A stretch of DNA of 64,000 nt from Saccharomyces uvarum (taxonomy: Eukaryota; Ascomycota; Saccharomycetes; Saccharomycetales; Saccharomycetaceae): assembly GCA_947243795.1 (NCBI GenBank), contig OX365941.1:434001-498000 (forward strand), read 5' to 3'. The notes below the pieces were generated by a model. That model saw only the letters and a list, made by a program, of their open reading frames with translations, ran no database searches and was not told where the DNA came from. The stretch's first letter is position 1. Each line of letters starts with the position of its first letter. The position numbers were made by a program, and so were the translations under genes. This document shows positions 18,836-29,069 of the stretch, in pieces.

Positions 18836-20623
18836 ATGAATGGCCAAGACTACGATGAAAGTTCTTCTTCTGCGGCTGCTGCCACTAATCCTGTTTCTGT
18901 TGATCCAAGGATGGGGAAGAAACAGCGATTTATGAATCTCATGAGGACTACGAAGGACGTTTACATTCCTAATCTAACATCATCCATATCTCAAAAAACA
19001 ATGGATGGTATTAGAAGCACTACGAATTCTTTTGAGGGCTCCAATGACATGTTGGCGCAGTTGCCGCACAACACCATGATATCATTCTACCCAACGTATA
19101 CCACAACGAATCTAGTCGACTCGGACGGCGTAAGTGCTCCACGAAAAGATTTTAGAACTACGGTCAGATGTGCTGTGTCTTATCCAGGAAACCCCACGAG
19201 TAGAAGAAATAGATGGTTGGTTTCTCTCTGTAAGCAATATCTTAGGACAGGGACTGTGGAAGCCGATATTGCGCCCGTGGTTCCCGCACGCCTCGAAGAC
19301 GATGCTGAAGACTTGGGTGATTCTCAATCAAGTATAGAAAGTTCGTCATCTTCGAAAAGTGGCAACAGGTCTCCGCATATGGGCACCCAGGAGGAAAATG
19401 TTCTGAATGAGAGAATTCAAGGATTCTTGTCAAGAAAAGTTCCGAATACTCCGATAGTAATTGATCTTTTGCCCAAAGATGGTCTTCGCGGTAACACAGC
19501 TTCGTTTTTTGGTACCACAGACTATTACGGTAATTTGTTGCTTAAGGCAGAAACAGATTTCTTACCCTCAAAAATCGATATTACGTTGGATACCCCTATT
19601 GCAGGCCGCTCAGATTCAATATCTCAAAGTTTTCCTGTCAATTATGTCTCACCCTACGGTGTTGGTTTAATCAGTGACATCGACGACACTATCAAGCATA
19701 CAGGCGTTACAGGTGACAAGAGATCTATGTTTCGTAACGTGTTCATTCATGATGTGAAATCGTGGGTGATAGACGGTGTTCCTCTTTGGTATAAGACTCT
19801 GCATGACGTTGCTGACGTGGACTTCTTTTATGTCTCCAACTCTCCGATTCAAACATTTCCCATTTTGAAAAGTTATATTTGCACAAACTATCCTCCAGGC
19901 CCAATCTTTTTGAAGCAGTATTCTGGCAACTTTTTCTCCACTATTATGACTTCGAGCGCAAATAGGAAAATTGAGCCAATAATGAATATATTAAGAGATT
20001 TCCCCAAGAAAAAATTCATATTAGTGGGAGATTCTGGTGAGCATGATTTAGAAGCTTACACCACAACCGCGTTACAGTTCCCAAACCAGATTTTGGCTAT
20101 TTACATAAGGTGTTGTTCTAATTCAATGAGTGATTCCCCGTCGCATGAACAGGAAGTAATGAAAGAAGTAAACAATATCATCGAGTTGCAACAGCAACCT
20201 ATCCAAACACCCAAATCTTCCCTGCAGACCAGAAGAAGACCTCCTCCTCCCCCTCCTCCCCCTCCTCCCCCTCCTCCCGTGCCTACCGGTCGAAAGCCAT
20301 TGCTAACAAAAGAGCAGACCGAAAGTATCAGATTGTCACGTCACAATGAAGTTGAAAATAACATCAATAAGGCTGTACCCCCGGCACTACCGAAAAGAAA
20401 ATTACCTAACTTAGACACAGACGATTACTATTTACCATCCTCTCAAAATGACTATGGTATGTATGGTGCCTTTATGGACAGAAAAGCCGACGAATGGAAA
20501 AGAAGAGTAATGGACTCAATTCAAAAATTAAGCAACCAAGATACTACGTTGATGTTTTTTTCTGATCCGGCAATTAGTTTAGAAAATAGCATTCGTAGAA
20601 TTAGGGAGAAGTATTCAAGCTAA
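18836..20623 (+). CDS. APP1: phosphatidate phosphatase App1 (actin patch protein)
   Basis: Mg2+-dependent phosphatidate phosphatase that makes diacylglycerol at cortical actin patches during endocytosis. The product is 595 residues (587 in S. cerevisiae). The catalytic DxDx(T/V) motif is DIDDT at residues 281-285, and a later conserved GDSGEHD loop fits the HAD-like fold of the DUF2183 family. The C-terminal region has an uninterrupted run of 13 prolines (20240-20278) preceded by three Arg, a classic SH3-domain ligand, longer than the S. cerevisiae run. The ATG at 18836 (MNGQDYDES) is the first in frame; 68 open upstream codons lack one. Confidence 0.95.
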   Translation: MNGQDYDESSSSAAAATNPVSVDPRMGKKQRFMNLMRTTKDVYIPNLTSSISQKTMDGIRSTTNSFEGSNDMLAQLPHNTMISFYPTYTTTNLVDSDGVSAPRKDFRTTVRCAVSYPGNPTSRRNRWLVSLCKQYLRTGTVEADIAPVVPARLEDDAEDLGDSQSSIESSSSSKSGNRSPHMGTQEENVLNERIQGFLSRKVPNTPIVIDLLPKDGLRGNTASFFGTTDYYGNLLLKAETDFLPSKIDITLDTPIAGRSDSISQSFPVNYVSPYGVGLISDIDDTIKHTGVTGDKRSMFRNVFIHDVKSWVIDGVPLWYKTLHDVADVDFFYVSNSPIQTFPILKSYICTNYPPGPIFLKQYSGNFFSTIMTSSANRKIEPIMNILRDFPKKKFILVGDSGEHDLEAYTTTALQFPNQILAIYIRCCSNSMSDSPSHEQEVMKEVNNIIELQQQPIQTPKSSLQTRRRPPPPPPPPPPPPPVPTGRKPLLTKEQTESIRLSRHNEVENNINKAVPPALPKRKLPNLDTDDYYLPSSQNDYGMYGAFMDRKADEWKRRVMDSIQKLSNQDTTLMFFSDPAISLENSIRRIREKYSS

Positions 20624-21182
20624 TTACATTATTTAGATACAATTGGGATGTGTTATTCAAAAGAGATATATAATTTAAGCGGTCATTCGATATAAATACT
20701 ACTTTTAGAAGATTTACATTAAAATAGCGTTTCATATTAATATATTTATTGAAACAAAACTAATGCTACTGTTTCAAAGCCAAACGTAAAAAATAAAAAA
20801 AATATACAAGAAGTTAATAAACAGAGCAAAAGGAAATAGTAAGTGAAGAGTATAAGGATCGCTCTCCATTTATCGCAATGCCGCGTTTAATTGAGTAAAT
20901 CTTGAATATTGGTATTACAGATATCTTACGTTTTTCAGTTCAATCAATTATCTTTTGGCGCACCTTCTTTGTAAAAACAATACTAATACCATAACATGCC
21001 ACTTTGCCGGAAGGGGGGAAGGGGTCCCTTAAGGACAAAGCCTCACATACATAAAAAGAAAAACAGAACCTGCTAACAATGGCCGAATTTTACGCTCGGA
21101 TAATAACTAACGGTAAGTAAAACCTGAGTAAAAAGCATTAGATCTGGACCATTCTGAAATTCCAGCGCCAAATTAAACAACG
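20624..21182. other. APP1-YPT53 intergenic region, candidate replication origin
   Basis: A 559-base AT-rich gap. Its left half has A/T-rich stretches and a 10/11 ARS-consensus match on the minus strand (20791-20781). From memory, S. cerevisiae has an origin (ARS1414) at about this syntenic position, but I cannot verify that. The right half has two AGGGG motifs (21012-21016 and 21020-21024), about 160 bases upstream of YPT53. Confidence 0.35.
21012..21024 (+). promoter_or_regulatory. two STRE-type AGGGG motifs upstream of YPT53
   Basis: AGGGG occurs at 21012-21016 and 21020-21024. Msn2/Msn4 bind this core. The spacing to the YPT53 start is about 160 bases. Confidence 0.4.
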
Positions 21183-21839
21183 ATGGATAAAAGTATATCA
21201 GCTATGCCAACTTTAACAATAAAAGTGGTTTTACTTGGAGAATCTGCAGTTGGCAAATCATCGATAGTCCTCAGGTTTGTATCTAACGATTTTACACAAA
21301 GTAGAGAACCTACCATTGGTGCCGCCTTTTTAACAAAGAGGATCAGCAGGAACGATGAGGCCATAAAATTTGAAATATGGGATACAGCAGGCCAAGAAAG
21401 ATTCGCCCCTTTGGCACCAATGTACTATAGGAACGCACAAGCTGCTTTGGTTGTTTTTGATATTACTAATGTGCAATCTTTTCATAAGGCCCAAAACTGG
21501 GTTGAACAATTACACGAAAGGGTAGGTAATCATATCATTATTGCGTTGGTCGGCAACAAAACCGATTTGCTGAGTATGCAAAACTTAAATAGGGCTGTAA
21601 GAAAAGAGGTAGTAGATGATCTCTGTCAACGTGAAAACCTTTTATATTTCGAAACGAGCGCCAAGACTGGTGAGAATATACACGAAGTATTCCAAGCCAT
21701 TGGAGAAAAGACTCCGTATCCTAAACAGAAGGCAAGAAGAAGTTCCGATCATGACCTCACGATTACTGATGATCAACGAATCGACCTTGAGTCAACAACT
21801 GTAGAAGGTGCAAGGGAAACTGGGGGTTGTAGCTGTTAA
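21183..21839 (+). CDS. YPT53: Rab5-type GTPase Ypt53
   Basis: Stress-induced Rab5 paralogue acting in endocytic and vacuolar protein sorting with Vps21 and Ypt52. The product is 218 residues (220 in S. cerevisiae). P-loop GESAVGKS is at residues 19-26, the effector region includes EPTIGAAF, switch II is WDTAGQERF, and the base-recognition motifs are GNKTD and ETSAKTG. The C-terminus GGCSC is a CxC double geranylgeranylation signal. The start codon at 21183 gives the family N-terminus. The upstream AGGGG pair would fit the known stress induction. Confidence 0.93.
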   Translation: MDKSISAMPTLTIKVVLLGESAVGKSSIVLRFVSNDFTQSREPTIGAAFLTKRISRNDEAIKFEIWDTAGQERFAPLAPMYYRNAQAALVVFDITNVQSFHKAQNWVEQLHERVGNHIIIALVGNKTDLLSMQNLNRAVRKEVVDDLCQRENLLYFETSAKTGENIHEVFQAIGEKTPYPKQKARRSSDHDLTITDDQRIDLESTTVEGARETGGCSC

Positions 21840-22218
21840 AAAAACGCCAGAAGTCCCACGTTGAACAGTGATAAAGCTGGCACCGGACACGCGCATGTAT
21901 TCGGGGCAACAACAAAGATCACTATTTAATCATCTTCAATAACCACAGGAAGAAATGCCAAACATGTCAACGACTTCCTCATTGCAAAAATTCATATTCT
22001 TTTTTTCAATTTCGTTTCTATAAGTTGTTAAGTGATAAACGCGTTTTTTAAGGGTGAGGCACGTCACCGCCAGCTTAAAAATCACAAGGCTTTTATGTAA
22101 GGCATCTTTAATACATACAAAACCAATAAGCGTGATTGTGACCATGCTTGAAAATAATGACGCTAACAAGAAATAAATAAATAGAAGTACCAAGAAATAG
22201 ACACCATTAGCTATTATT
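21840..22218. other. YPT53-YNL092W intergenic region
   Basis: A 379-base gap with the YPT53 3' flank and the YNL092W promoter. I see nothing specific in it. Confidence 0.5.
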
Positions 22219-23421
22219 ATGGACGAGTACGCCATTGAAGACCAAAGAGAGAACAAAGCTATAGCTAGTGTGATCATATCGTTCCTCAAGTATGAAGAAT
22301 ATGCCTTAAAAGAATTCTACGGTCCAAGAGTAAAGAAATGGGAATCAATCTCGGATCGCCAGAAAGAAATGGTCCCAAGCTATACAAAATATCTAGAAAA
22401 TTTGAAAGTTGCAATAGAGGAGAATGGCAAGTTTTTCAGAAGCGTGGCTGAATGGGCCATGCAATCGATAAGCGTAAGACCAGAAGAAATAGTGCTGCCT
22501 GATGATACGGATATGAACAAGACCTGCTCTTTACTAATTCAGGTGTATAGGGAATGGTCCACAGAGGCTGTTTCCGAACGTCGTTGTTTAAATTCAAGGC
22601 TCATACCGATTTTAAAAGCGTTGGAACCATCCAAAACTAATATTCTTATACCGGGTAGCGGAACAGGACGCCTTATTGTGGATCTTAGTCGAATGGGGTA
22701 TAATTGTGAGGGTAATGAATATTCATACCATATGCTGCTTGTATCTCAATATCTTCTAAATGCAGAGCTAACTCAAGGGTCAACTATCATCTATCCCTTC
22801 TTGCATTCTTTTTCCCACTGGAAGGGCAACGACGATCAATTGACTCCCGTCAGGATCCCTGATATCGAGGCGGGGTCTTCAAAGAAAGTTATGGGGCCTA
22901 TGTCCATATGCGCTGGCTCATTTGCCGATTGCTATGGTCGAAATCAGGGCACAAGGATTTCTTCCCATTATACATTTTCACAAAGGATGCAAATGAGCAG
23001 AGCAAAGGCAGAAAACTCGAAAGATATCGTAATAACCAACTTCTTTATAGACACAGGGCCCAATATCTTGGATTACTTGGACACAATAGTGCACGTTTTA
23101 AAACCCGGTGGAATCTGGTGCAATTTCGGCCCATTGTTGTACCATTTCGAGAATGACCATGGAGTCGAGACCACTTACGAAGTAAACCCGTATTCCGGGT
23201 TCCAAGGCAAGGTCAATGATTTCACACCCTTGATGGGGTTAGAGTTGTCTGGCGATGCTATCATAGAGATCGCTACGAGATGTCTGGACTTCGAGCTAAT
23301 GCAAAGAGAATCTGGAATTCTCAGCGGATATGGGCGCTACGTAGGTCCAGAAAGTTGCGCCATGCCCGGATACATGTGTCACTTCTGGGTCTTGAAGTGG
23401 AGCCCCACTGGCGAAGTATGA
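22219..23421 (+). CDS. YNL092W: putative SAM-dependent methyltransferase, carnosine N-methyltransferase-like
   Basis: N2227/CARNMT family protein of 400 residues, the same length as in S. cerevisiae. The nucleotide-binding motif I is [16 protein letters not shown] (about residue 142 on). It is followed by an acidic beta-2 segment ([11 protein letters not shown]) and, near residues 275-310, [20 protein letters not shown] and the [16 protein letters not shown] block. Family members in animals N-methylate carnosine. The yeast substrate is not established, so I leave it as a predicted small-molecule or peptide methyltransferase. The ATG at 22219 is the first in frame. Confidence 0.88.
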   Translation: MDEYAIEDQRENKAIASVIISFLKYEEYALKEFYGPRVKKWESISDRQKEMVPSYTKYLENLKVAIEENGKFFRSVAEWAMQSISVRPEEIVLPDDTDMNKTCSLLIQVYREWSTEAVSERRCLNSRLIPILKALEPSKTNILIPGSGTGRLIVDLSRMGYNCEGNEYSYHMLLVSQYLLNAELTQGSTIIYPFLHSFSHWKGNDDQLTPVRIPDIEAGSSKKVMGPMSICAGSFADCYGRNQGTRISSHYTFSQRMQMSRAKAENSKDIVITNFFIDTGPNILDYLDTIVHVLKPGGIWCNFGPLLYHFENDHGVETTYEVNPYSGFQGKVNDFTPLMGLELSGDAIIEIATRCLDFELMQRESGILSGYGRYVGPESCAMPGYMCHFWVLKWSPTGEV

Positions 23422-23755
23422 AATGTTGAATCACACCATTATAGTGAAGGCAGAAGGCCAGTTACACAAAACTTCTGTTACCCGCGCGGAAAATTCTTTT
23501 TGCTCCCTCTCTCGCCCAATTCTGTTTACCATTTTGACAGTATAGGTTATCAACCTAGATCCAGTAATACATAGAAGCCCCCAATTTAAAGCAGAATATA
23601 TAGCTATAAGAAAAACAATTTGGCACATTTATTTGATTTATAAGCACTTTTTTTACTTTAGTTTCAGACAAAACTAAAATACTTGTAATTTTACTACCGT
23701 AAGCTTCAGGAAATAAGGAATCTTTACAAGTGAAAAATTGGGGAAACTTAACAAA
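23422..23755. other. YNL092W-NST1 intergenic region with a Reb1-type site
   Basis: A 334-base gap. TTACCCG at 23478-23484 is a perfect core for the general regulatory factor Reb1, about 270 bases upstream of NST1. I see nothing else of note. Confidence 0.5.
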
Positions 23756-26700
23756 ATGCCACCAAACTCTAAGAACAAGAGAAGAAAGAATAAGTCCAAA
23801 CAGCAGAACAAAAAGACAGGGAGTTTGGACCCTGAACAACATATAAACCCTACTCATTTAGTCCCTCGAATGGAACCAGAGCTGTACCATACGGAATCCG
23901 AATATCCAACGTCAAGAGTAATAAAAAGGGCACCTAACGGTGATGTCATTGTAGAACCAATAAATACAGACGATGATAAGAAAGAACATGTGGCAATGCT
24001 AACCGACGATAAAGACACCATGGACTCAGCCTCTTCTTTGGCTTTTACTCTAGATTCTCACTGGGAATCACTATCACCAGAAGAGAAGAAGACTATTTTA
24101 CGAATTGAAAAGGGCGAGGTATTCAATGTGATAAGGAATTATCAGGACGATCACAGTTGCAGTTGCTCTGTTTGTGGGCGTCGTCATTTAGCTATGGACC
24201 AAGAAATGGAGCGTATCTACAATACGCTCTACGCGATGGATAAAGATAAAGACCCTGAAACCAATCCTGTTAAGTTTCATCTAAGTATAATAAAAGAGCT
24301 GCAAATTTCAAAAAATCAACAACAGAATGATGTGCATTCTGTAAAGGGTGAAGTTGTAAATAACTTTCTTTCCTCGAGCACGGTTGACTCCTTAAAAGAA
24401 GAAGTACTGCATTTCAAGCAAAAACAACTATCCAAACAAGAACCAATACACAATGAAATAATCGATAGTGCTTCACTTCTTGAAGAAAATTTAGACAATG
24501 TACATATCAGCGAGACACCAAGAGCCGCTTCCCCAAGTTTTGACTCTATGAACGATGAGGAACTGAAACAAAAATACTCTAACTTCACAAAAACGTTTAT
24601 ATCGTCACACCCAAAAATAGCGCAGGAGTACGTTCAAAAAATGATGATGTATCCAAATATAAGAGCATTAACTGATGATTTGATGAATAATAACGGACAA
24701 GGCTTCCTAAACGCAATTGAAGATTTTGTGCAAGACGAACAGTTGTCAACCCCGCATACAGACGACAACATATCTGGCGATAAATCATCTTACGCGGATT
24801 TAACTGATCCAAAGGAGTTTACGACAATGCTACATAGTGGGAAACCACTAACAACAGATGAATATGCCGACCTTCAGCGTAATATTGCCGAAAGAATGAC
24901 CAATGCATACGACACTACGAGTAAGCAATTCAAAGATGTATCACAGTTGGAGAAGGAGCTGTTTACGCGATTTATGTTTGGAACCGACAAGAAATACTTT
25001 AGGGAGTTAATAATTCAATCATTTAGAAATAAATTCGACGGAGAATTAGGCCCATCTGTCCTGGCAGCCACTCTAAGTTCGTGCTTTTCATCTCAGACGA
25101 AAGATAATTCACTGGATACGGATTCCATATACGAAGATGAAGAAGATGAAGATTACGACTATTCAGAATATGCTGAAGATAGTGAAGAAATATCTGATTA
25201 CGAAGGAATAGACGAAAAAAAAAGATTTTCACAATTTGATGACGAACATAGTGAAACACATGACACACTGCATTTGAACCATGATTCTGGAGATAAACAA
25301 CAGGAGCACCACCATCATCATCATAACGTTAGCATGCACAGCGAGGATGAAGCAGTGAGTGAGGAAGAATACACTTCTGATGTCGATTTACATCATGACC
25401 CTCACCAAGATTACCATCATCAGGATGGCATAATTGACGAAGATGAAGATGACTTGGAGGAAGGTGACGAAGATGAGGAAGGTGACGAGGAAGAAGACGA
25501 AGAAGATGCATATGATAGTGGTCTCGATGAAACGGATCGTTTAGAAGAAGGTCGTAAATTAATACAGATCGCCATTACGAAATTACTACAAAGCAGGATA
25601 ATGGCTTCATATCATGAGAAGCAAGCAGACAATAATAGGTTGAAGCTACTGCAAGAACTAGAAGAAGAAAAAAGAAAGAAAAGGGAAAAAGAGGAAAAGA
25701 AGCAGAAAAAAAGAGAGAAAGAGAAAGAAAAGAAGAGATTACAACAATTAGCAAAGGAGGAAGAGAAACGAAAAAGAGAAGAAGAACAAGAGAGACTGAA
25801 AAAGGAACTAGAAGAGCGTGAAATGAAAAGACGGGAGGCCCAAAGGAAAAAAGTCGAGGAAGCTAAACGGAGAAAGGACGAAGAAAGAAAACGCAGGTTA
25901 GAAGAGCAACAGCGCAGAGAAGAAATGCAAGAAAAGCAGCGCAAACAGAAAGAAGAACAAAAGCGCAAGAGAGAAGAGGAGAAAAAACGTATCAGAGAAG
26001 AAAAGAGACTGGAACAAGAAAAATTACGGAATGAAAAAGAAGAGGAGGAAAGGCAAAGGATACTCGCTGAGGATGCGCTAAGACAAAAAGAACTGAGTGA
26101 AGAGCAGATGTCTTCAATAGTCGATCCTACCAATTTCTTCACCGAGAATGGGGTTCCTGATTCTGCCACACCACAATTACTTCCTAACATTAATAGATAC
26201 CAGGAGAACAACAATCGCAGTATCAATGATGAAATACTTAAGATGGTCAACAGCGTAGCGGCATCTAAACCAGTTTCGCCAGCAGGTTTTAATGTTCATG
26301 ATTTGCTCCGCTCCTCCAATGATACCAAGATGGCAGAAATAAAAAACACACAGCCATCTCAACCAGCCAGTACAAACAACCTATTTGGGAGTACAAGTAT
26401 CCCCAATACTGTGGATTTTTCTGCAAAGTCTTCTTCGCATGTTGATAATGATTATTTGATGAACTCGCAGGCCCAACATAATAACAGTTTGTTGATGTCC
26501 AATAGTTCATCTTCAGCCAAAATGTTGCCAGATGATTTTGGATTACCATCTTGGAATGGCTTGGCAAACACACTGTCTACAAACTCTACATGTAACTCAT
26601 CGAATATTCAAGCAACGGGGTTGTCACCACAACCCCAACAGCCCAGTCCTCAACCAACTGTACCAACATTTGGTTTATCTAATGATGGTGCTCATCGTAA

Positions 26701-27490
26701 ATCATTTGCCGAGGAATTGAACACTTTGACTAGTATGCTATCTTCTACTGGGTTCGTGGACACATCCCTTACATCACCGGGATTCCCCCAACCACAGCGT
26801 TCTGTGTGGAACGACCAACAGAGCTCATTTTCGGGACCTACAACGGCTGGAAACTTCAATAACAGCAGCATACCAAGTGGAATGATGCTCCCACCCACGA
26901 TGGCAAATGTTGAAGCGCTTCCACACAGAACTTCTATTTGGGACAGCAGTCCCACTTCTCTGATAAATAAACCCGACGTCGCCGATCGCAATATTGCAAG
27001 TGCTGCTCAAGACAGCTCTGCGTTCATGGCATCGAACATCTGGTCCAATAACAATCACTTTAGCTCACCTTACTTGGCTAGCAATACTCTCCAACCATCG
27101 GGAATTCCGAATGGAATGGATGAAACTCATATTTTAGATAGCATTCACAACACTTACTTGACTATCTCTCCTCAGGACAGTTTAAATCAGTACGTAGCTG
27201 TTGGAACGCTATATCAAAGCTTACTTGGGTTGAACCTGGATTATCCAGCGTTTATCAACAAGCTTATAAGCATGCAAGCTGCTTATAATTGCGAATTTTT
27301 CACTGATGGGAACGGAACCATTACTCATGTCCGATTTATTAGGCAGAGCCCCGTAAGTCACTCAAAAGGGTTACTAAGCCAATTATTCAATGGCATGAAC
27401 GACCGCACCAATACACCTTTCACATCAAGGCCTCATACTTCTACACCCACCACTTTTACCGTAGCTTCTTCAACTTCGCAAACGAGTTAA
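23756..27490 (+). CDS. NST1: Nst1, salt-tolerance protein with long charged coiled coil
   Basis: Nst1 (negatively affects salt tolerance) interacts with the splicing factor Msl1 in S. cerevisiae; its molecular role is unclear. The product is 1244 residues (1240 in S. cerevisiae). It has a basic N-terminus (MPPNSKNKRRKNKSKQQNKK) and a cysteine cluster CSCSVCGRRH near residue 140. Very acidic Asp/Glu- and His-rich stretches run about 455-620. A single long Glu/Lys/Arg coiled coil spans about 640-785, and the tail is Ser/Asn-rich. Six codons of open frame precede the ATG at 23756, chosen because it begins MPPNSK as in the family. Confidence 0.93.
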   Translation: MPPNSKNKRRKNKSKQQNKKTGSLDPEQHINPTHLVPRMEPELYHTESEYPTSRVIKRAPNGDVIVEPINTDDDKKEHVAMLTDDKDTMDSASSLAFTLDSHWESLSPEEKKTILRIEKGEVFNVIRNYQDDHSCSCSVCGRRHLAMDQEMERIYNTLYAMDKDKDPETNPVKFHLSIIKELQISKNQQQNDVHSVKGEVVNNFLSSSTVDSLKEEVLHFKQKQLSKQEPIHNEIIDSASLLEENLDNVHISETPRAASPSFDSMNDEELKQKYSNFTKTFISSHPKIAQEYVQKMMMYPNIRALTDDLMNNNGQGFLNAIEDFVQDEQLSTPHTDDNISGDKSSYADLTDPKEFTTMLHSGKPLTTDEYADLQRNIAERMTNAYDTTSKQFKDVSQLEKELFTRFMFGTDKKYFRELIIQSFRNKFDGELGPSVLAATLSSCFSSQTKDNSLDTDSIYEDEEDEDYDYSEYAEDSEEISDYEGIDEKKRFSQFDDEHSETHDTLHLNHDSGDKQQEHHHHHHNVSMHSEDEAVSEEEYTSDVDLHHDPHQDYHHQDGIIDEDEDDLEEGDEDEEGDEEEDEEDAYDSGLDETDRLEEGRKLIQIAITKLLQSRIMASYHEKQADNNRLKLLQELEEEKRKKREKEEKKQKKREKEKEKKRLQQLAKEEEKRKREEEQERLKKELEEREMKRREAQRKKVEEAKRRKDEERKRRLEEQQRREEMQEKQRKQKEEQKRKREEEKKRIREEKRLEQEKLRNEKEEEERQRILAEDALRQKELSEEQMSSIVDPTNFFTENGVPDSATPQLLPNINRYQENNNRSINDEILKMVNSVAASKPVSPAGFNVHDLLRSSNDTKMAEIKNTQPSQPASTNNLFGSTSIPNTVDFSAKSSSHVDNDYLMNSQAQHNNSLLMSNSSSSAKMLPDDFGLPSWNGLANTLSTNSTCNSSNIQATGLSPQPQQPSPQPTVPTFGLSNDGAHRKSFAEELNTLTSMLSSTGFVDTSLTSPGFPQPQRSVWNDQQSSFSGPTTAGNFNNSSIPSGMMLPPTMANVEALPHRTSIWDSSPTSLINKPDVADRNIASAAQDSSAFMASNIWSNNNHFSSPYLASNTLQPSGIPNGMDETHILDSIHNTYLTISPQDSLNQYVAVGTLYQSLLGLNLDYPAFINKLISMQAAYNCEFFTDGNGTITHVRFIRQSPVSHSKGLLSQLFNGMNDRTNTPFTSRPHTSTPTTFTVASSTSQTS

Positions 27491-27946
27491 GTTAGCTCCG
27501 GAATACAGGGTAAGAACAATCTACATACATACATAAATTCAATAAAAATGCAGAAGAGACACTAAAACATTCCATCCGCTGCACGGCTTCGTGTACAAAA
27601 CAACAGGACATCATCCACATCGTGATTACAGGCGAGGCTGTGACTCGTCTCAAAGCCCTTACCCGCTGCTGTTATTTCATTTTTTACAGGAATGTATAAT
27701 AATAGATTCTGACATAACCTCTTTTAGGCATACACACGTATAAAGTATTCAACAACAACTATTCTTCAGGCTGAGTCCTCTACAGGCAAAAGTGAGAAAA
27801 CTAGATAGTGTAGTGACTATAGTTTAAACCGAATCTCTGGACCACGTTTTGTAAATAAACTGGCATTGCATATCGCCGTAATAAATTTTTGTGCAGACAT
27901 CCAGTGCGGAGACGTTCTGATTGAGTTGTGATTTTGATCCCTTACC
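27491..27946. other. NST1-RHO2 intergenic region with a Reb1-type site
   Basis: A 456-base gap. TTACCCG at 27659-27665 is a perfect Reb1 core about 280 bases upstream of RHO2. I see nothing else recognisable. Confidence 0.5.
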
Positions 27947-28525
27947 ATGTCCGAAAAGGCCGTTAGAAGGAAACTTGTTATTATTGGCGATGGTGCCTGT
28001 GGGAAAACGTCTTTACTATATGTATTCACGTTAGGAAAGTTCCCAGAACAATACCACCCGACAGTGTTTGAGAATTATGTCACCGACTGCAGAGTAGACG
28101 GAATAAAGGTGTCCCTAACACTTTGGGATACGGCGGGACAAGAAGAATATGAACGTCTTCGTCCATTTTCATATTCGAAAGCAGACATATTATTGATTGG
28201 GTTTGCCGTGGATAACTCTGAATCCCTAATCAACGCAAGGACAAAATGGGCTGATGAGGCGTTACGATATTGCCCCGACGCGCCGATTGTTCTTGTGGGG
28301 CTGAAGAAGGATTTAAGGCAGGAGGCCCATTTCAAAGAAAATGTTGTAGACGAAATGGTTCCCGCCGAAGATGCAAAACAAGTGGCGAGAGCCATTGGTG
28401 CCAAGAAATACATGGAGTGTAGTGCATTAACTGGTGAAGGTGTTGATGATGTCTTCGAAGTAGCTACAAGAACTAGTTTGTTAATGAAGAAGGAGCCAGG
28501 GACGAATTGTTGCATAATTTTATGA
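27947..28525 (+). CDS. RHO2: Rho-family GTPase Rho2
   Basis: Rho GTPase acting in cell polarity, actin organisation and cell-wall integrity at the plasma membrane. The 192-residue length equals S. cerevisiae Rho2. P-loop GDGACGKTSLL is near residue 14. The effector loop YHPTVFENYV and switch [19 protein letters not shown] are Rho-typical. A Rho insert follows, and the tail TNCCIIL is a CaaX box ending in Leu (geranylgeranylation) with an adjacent cysteine for palmitoylation. A 146-codon antisense frame at 28075-28515 corresponds to the dubious S. cerevisiae YNL089C and is not annotated. Confidence 0.95.
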   Translation: MSEKAVRRKLVIIGDGACGKTSLLYVFTLGKFPEQYHPTVFENYVTDCRVDGIKVSLTLWDTAGQEEYERLRPFSYSKADILLIGFAVDNSESLINARTKWADEALRYCPDAPIVLVGLKKDLRQEAHFKENVVDEMVPAEDAKQVARAIGAKKYMECSALTGEGVDDVFEVATRTSLLMKKEPGTNCCIIL

Positions 28526-29069
28526 GAAAAAAAAAAATCAACTAAATTGATACGATATCTCTTCTCTAAAAAGGGCGGAAAGAGAAGTTTCCTTCATAAT
28601 AAGTTTAATAAGATTTCATGGATGTAATGAAACCACTTGAAGGTCATATCATAAGTGCATATATAAAGACGTAAAAAGCATTTAATAATTTTGTACGTTA
28701 ACCTTTTATTGTAAAATTGTACTCAAAATAAATAATAAGATCTGGGTACAGCATAACAAGGCGAATCACTGAATGGCGTAGTACGGGTCGAATCATTTAT
28801 TCAGCAGCTGACTTATATACTGACTAAACTATAACAAGTTTTGACTTCCTACGAAGCGATGAGTGCGGAACGCGACAGTAAGGACGCGTTTTTTTTTCAG
28901 TACAATGTAAACAAGATGTAACGCCGAAGGGAGGCAAAAAAAAAGAAGAAACTGCAAGATCGTCATACAAATCAAGCAGATTCGGTCCATTCTGTTGCGT
29001 AGGAGATCAAGATTAACTAGCCGTCAGTTTAATATTAAAGTAAGCCACACTGACCAGTACGGGCCAACC
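28526..29069. other. RHO2-TOP2 intergenic region
   Basis: A 544-base gap containing the RHO2 3' flank and the TOP2 promoter. It has A-rich tracts (28529-28538 and 28936-28945) and an MCB element (annotated separately). Confidence 0.5.
28884..28889 (+). promoter_or_regulatory. MCB element (ACGCGT) upstream of TOP2
   Basis: A perfect ACGCGT, the MBF (Mbp1/Swi6) binding core, about 180 bases upstream of the TOP2 start and followed by a T-run. It would couple TOP2 to G1/S transcription. The motif is seen; binding is inference. Confidence 0.45.

Noticed and set aside
25612-26250. 212-codon ORF antisense to NST1
   Set aside because: It is a Ser/Leu/Cys-rich shadow of the Glu/Lys coiled coil, a typical artefact.
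28075-28515. 146-codon ORF antisense to RHO2
   Set aside because: It mirrors the dubious S. cerevisiae YNL089C, has no recognisable domain and lies wholly opposite a conserved GTPase gene.
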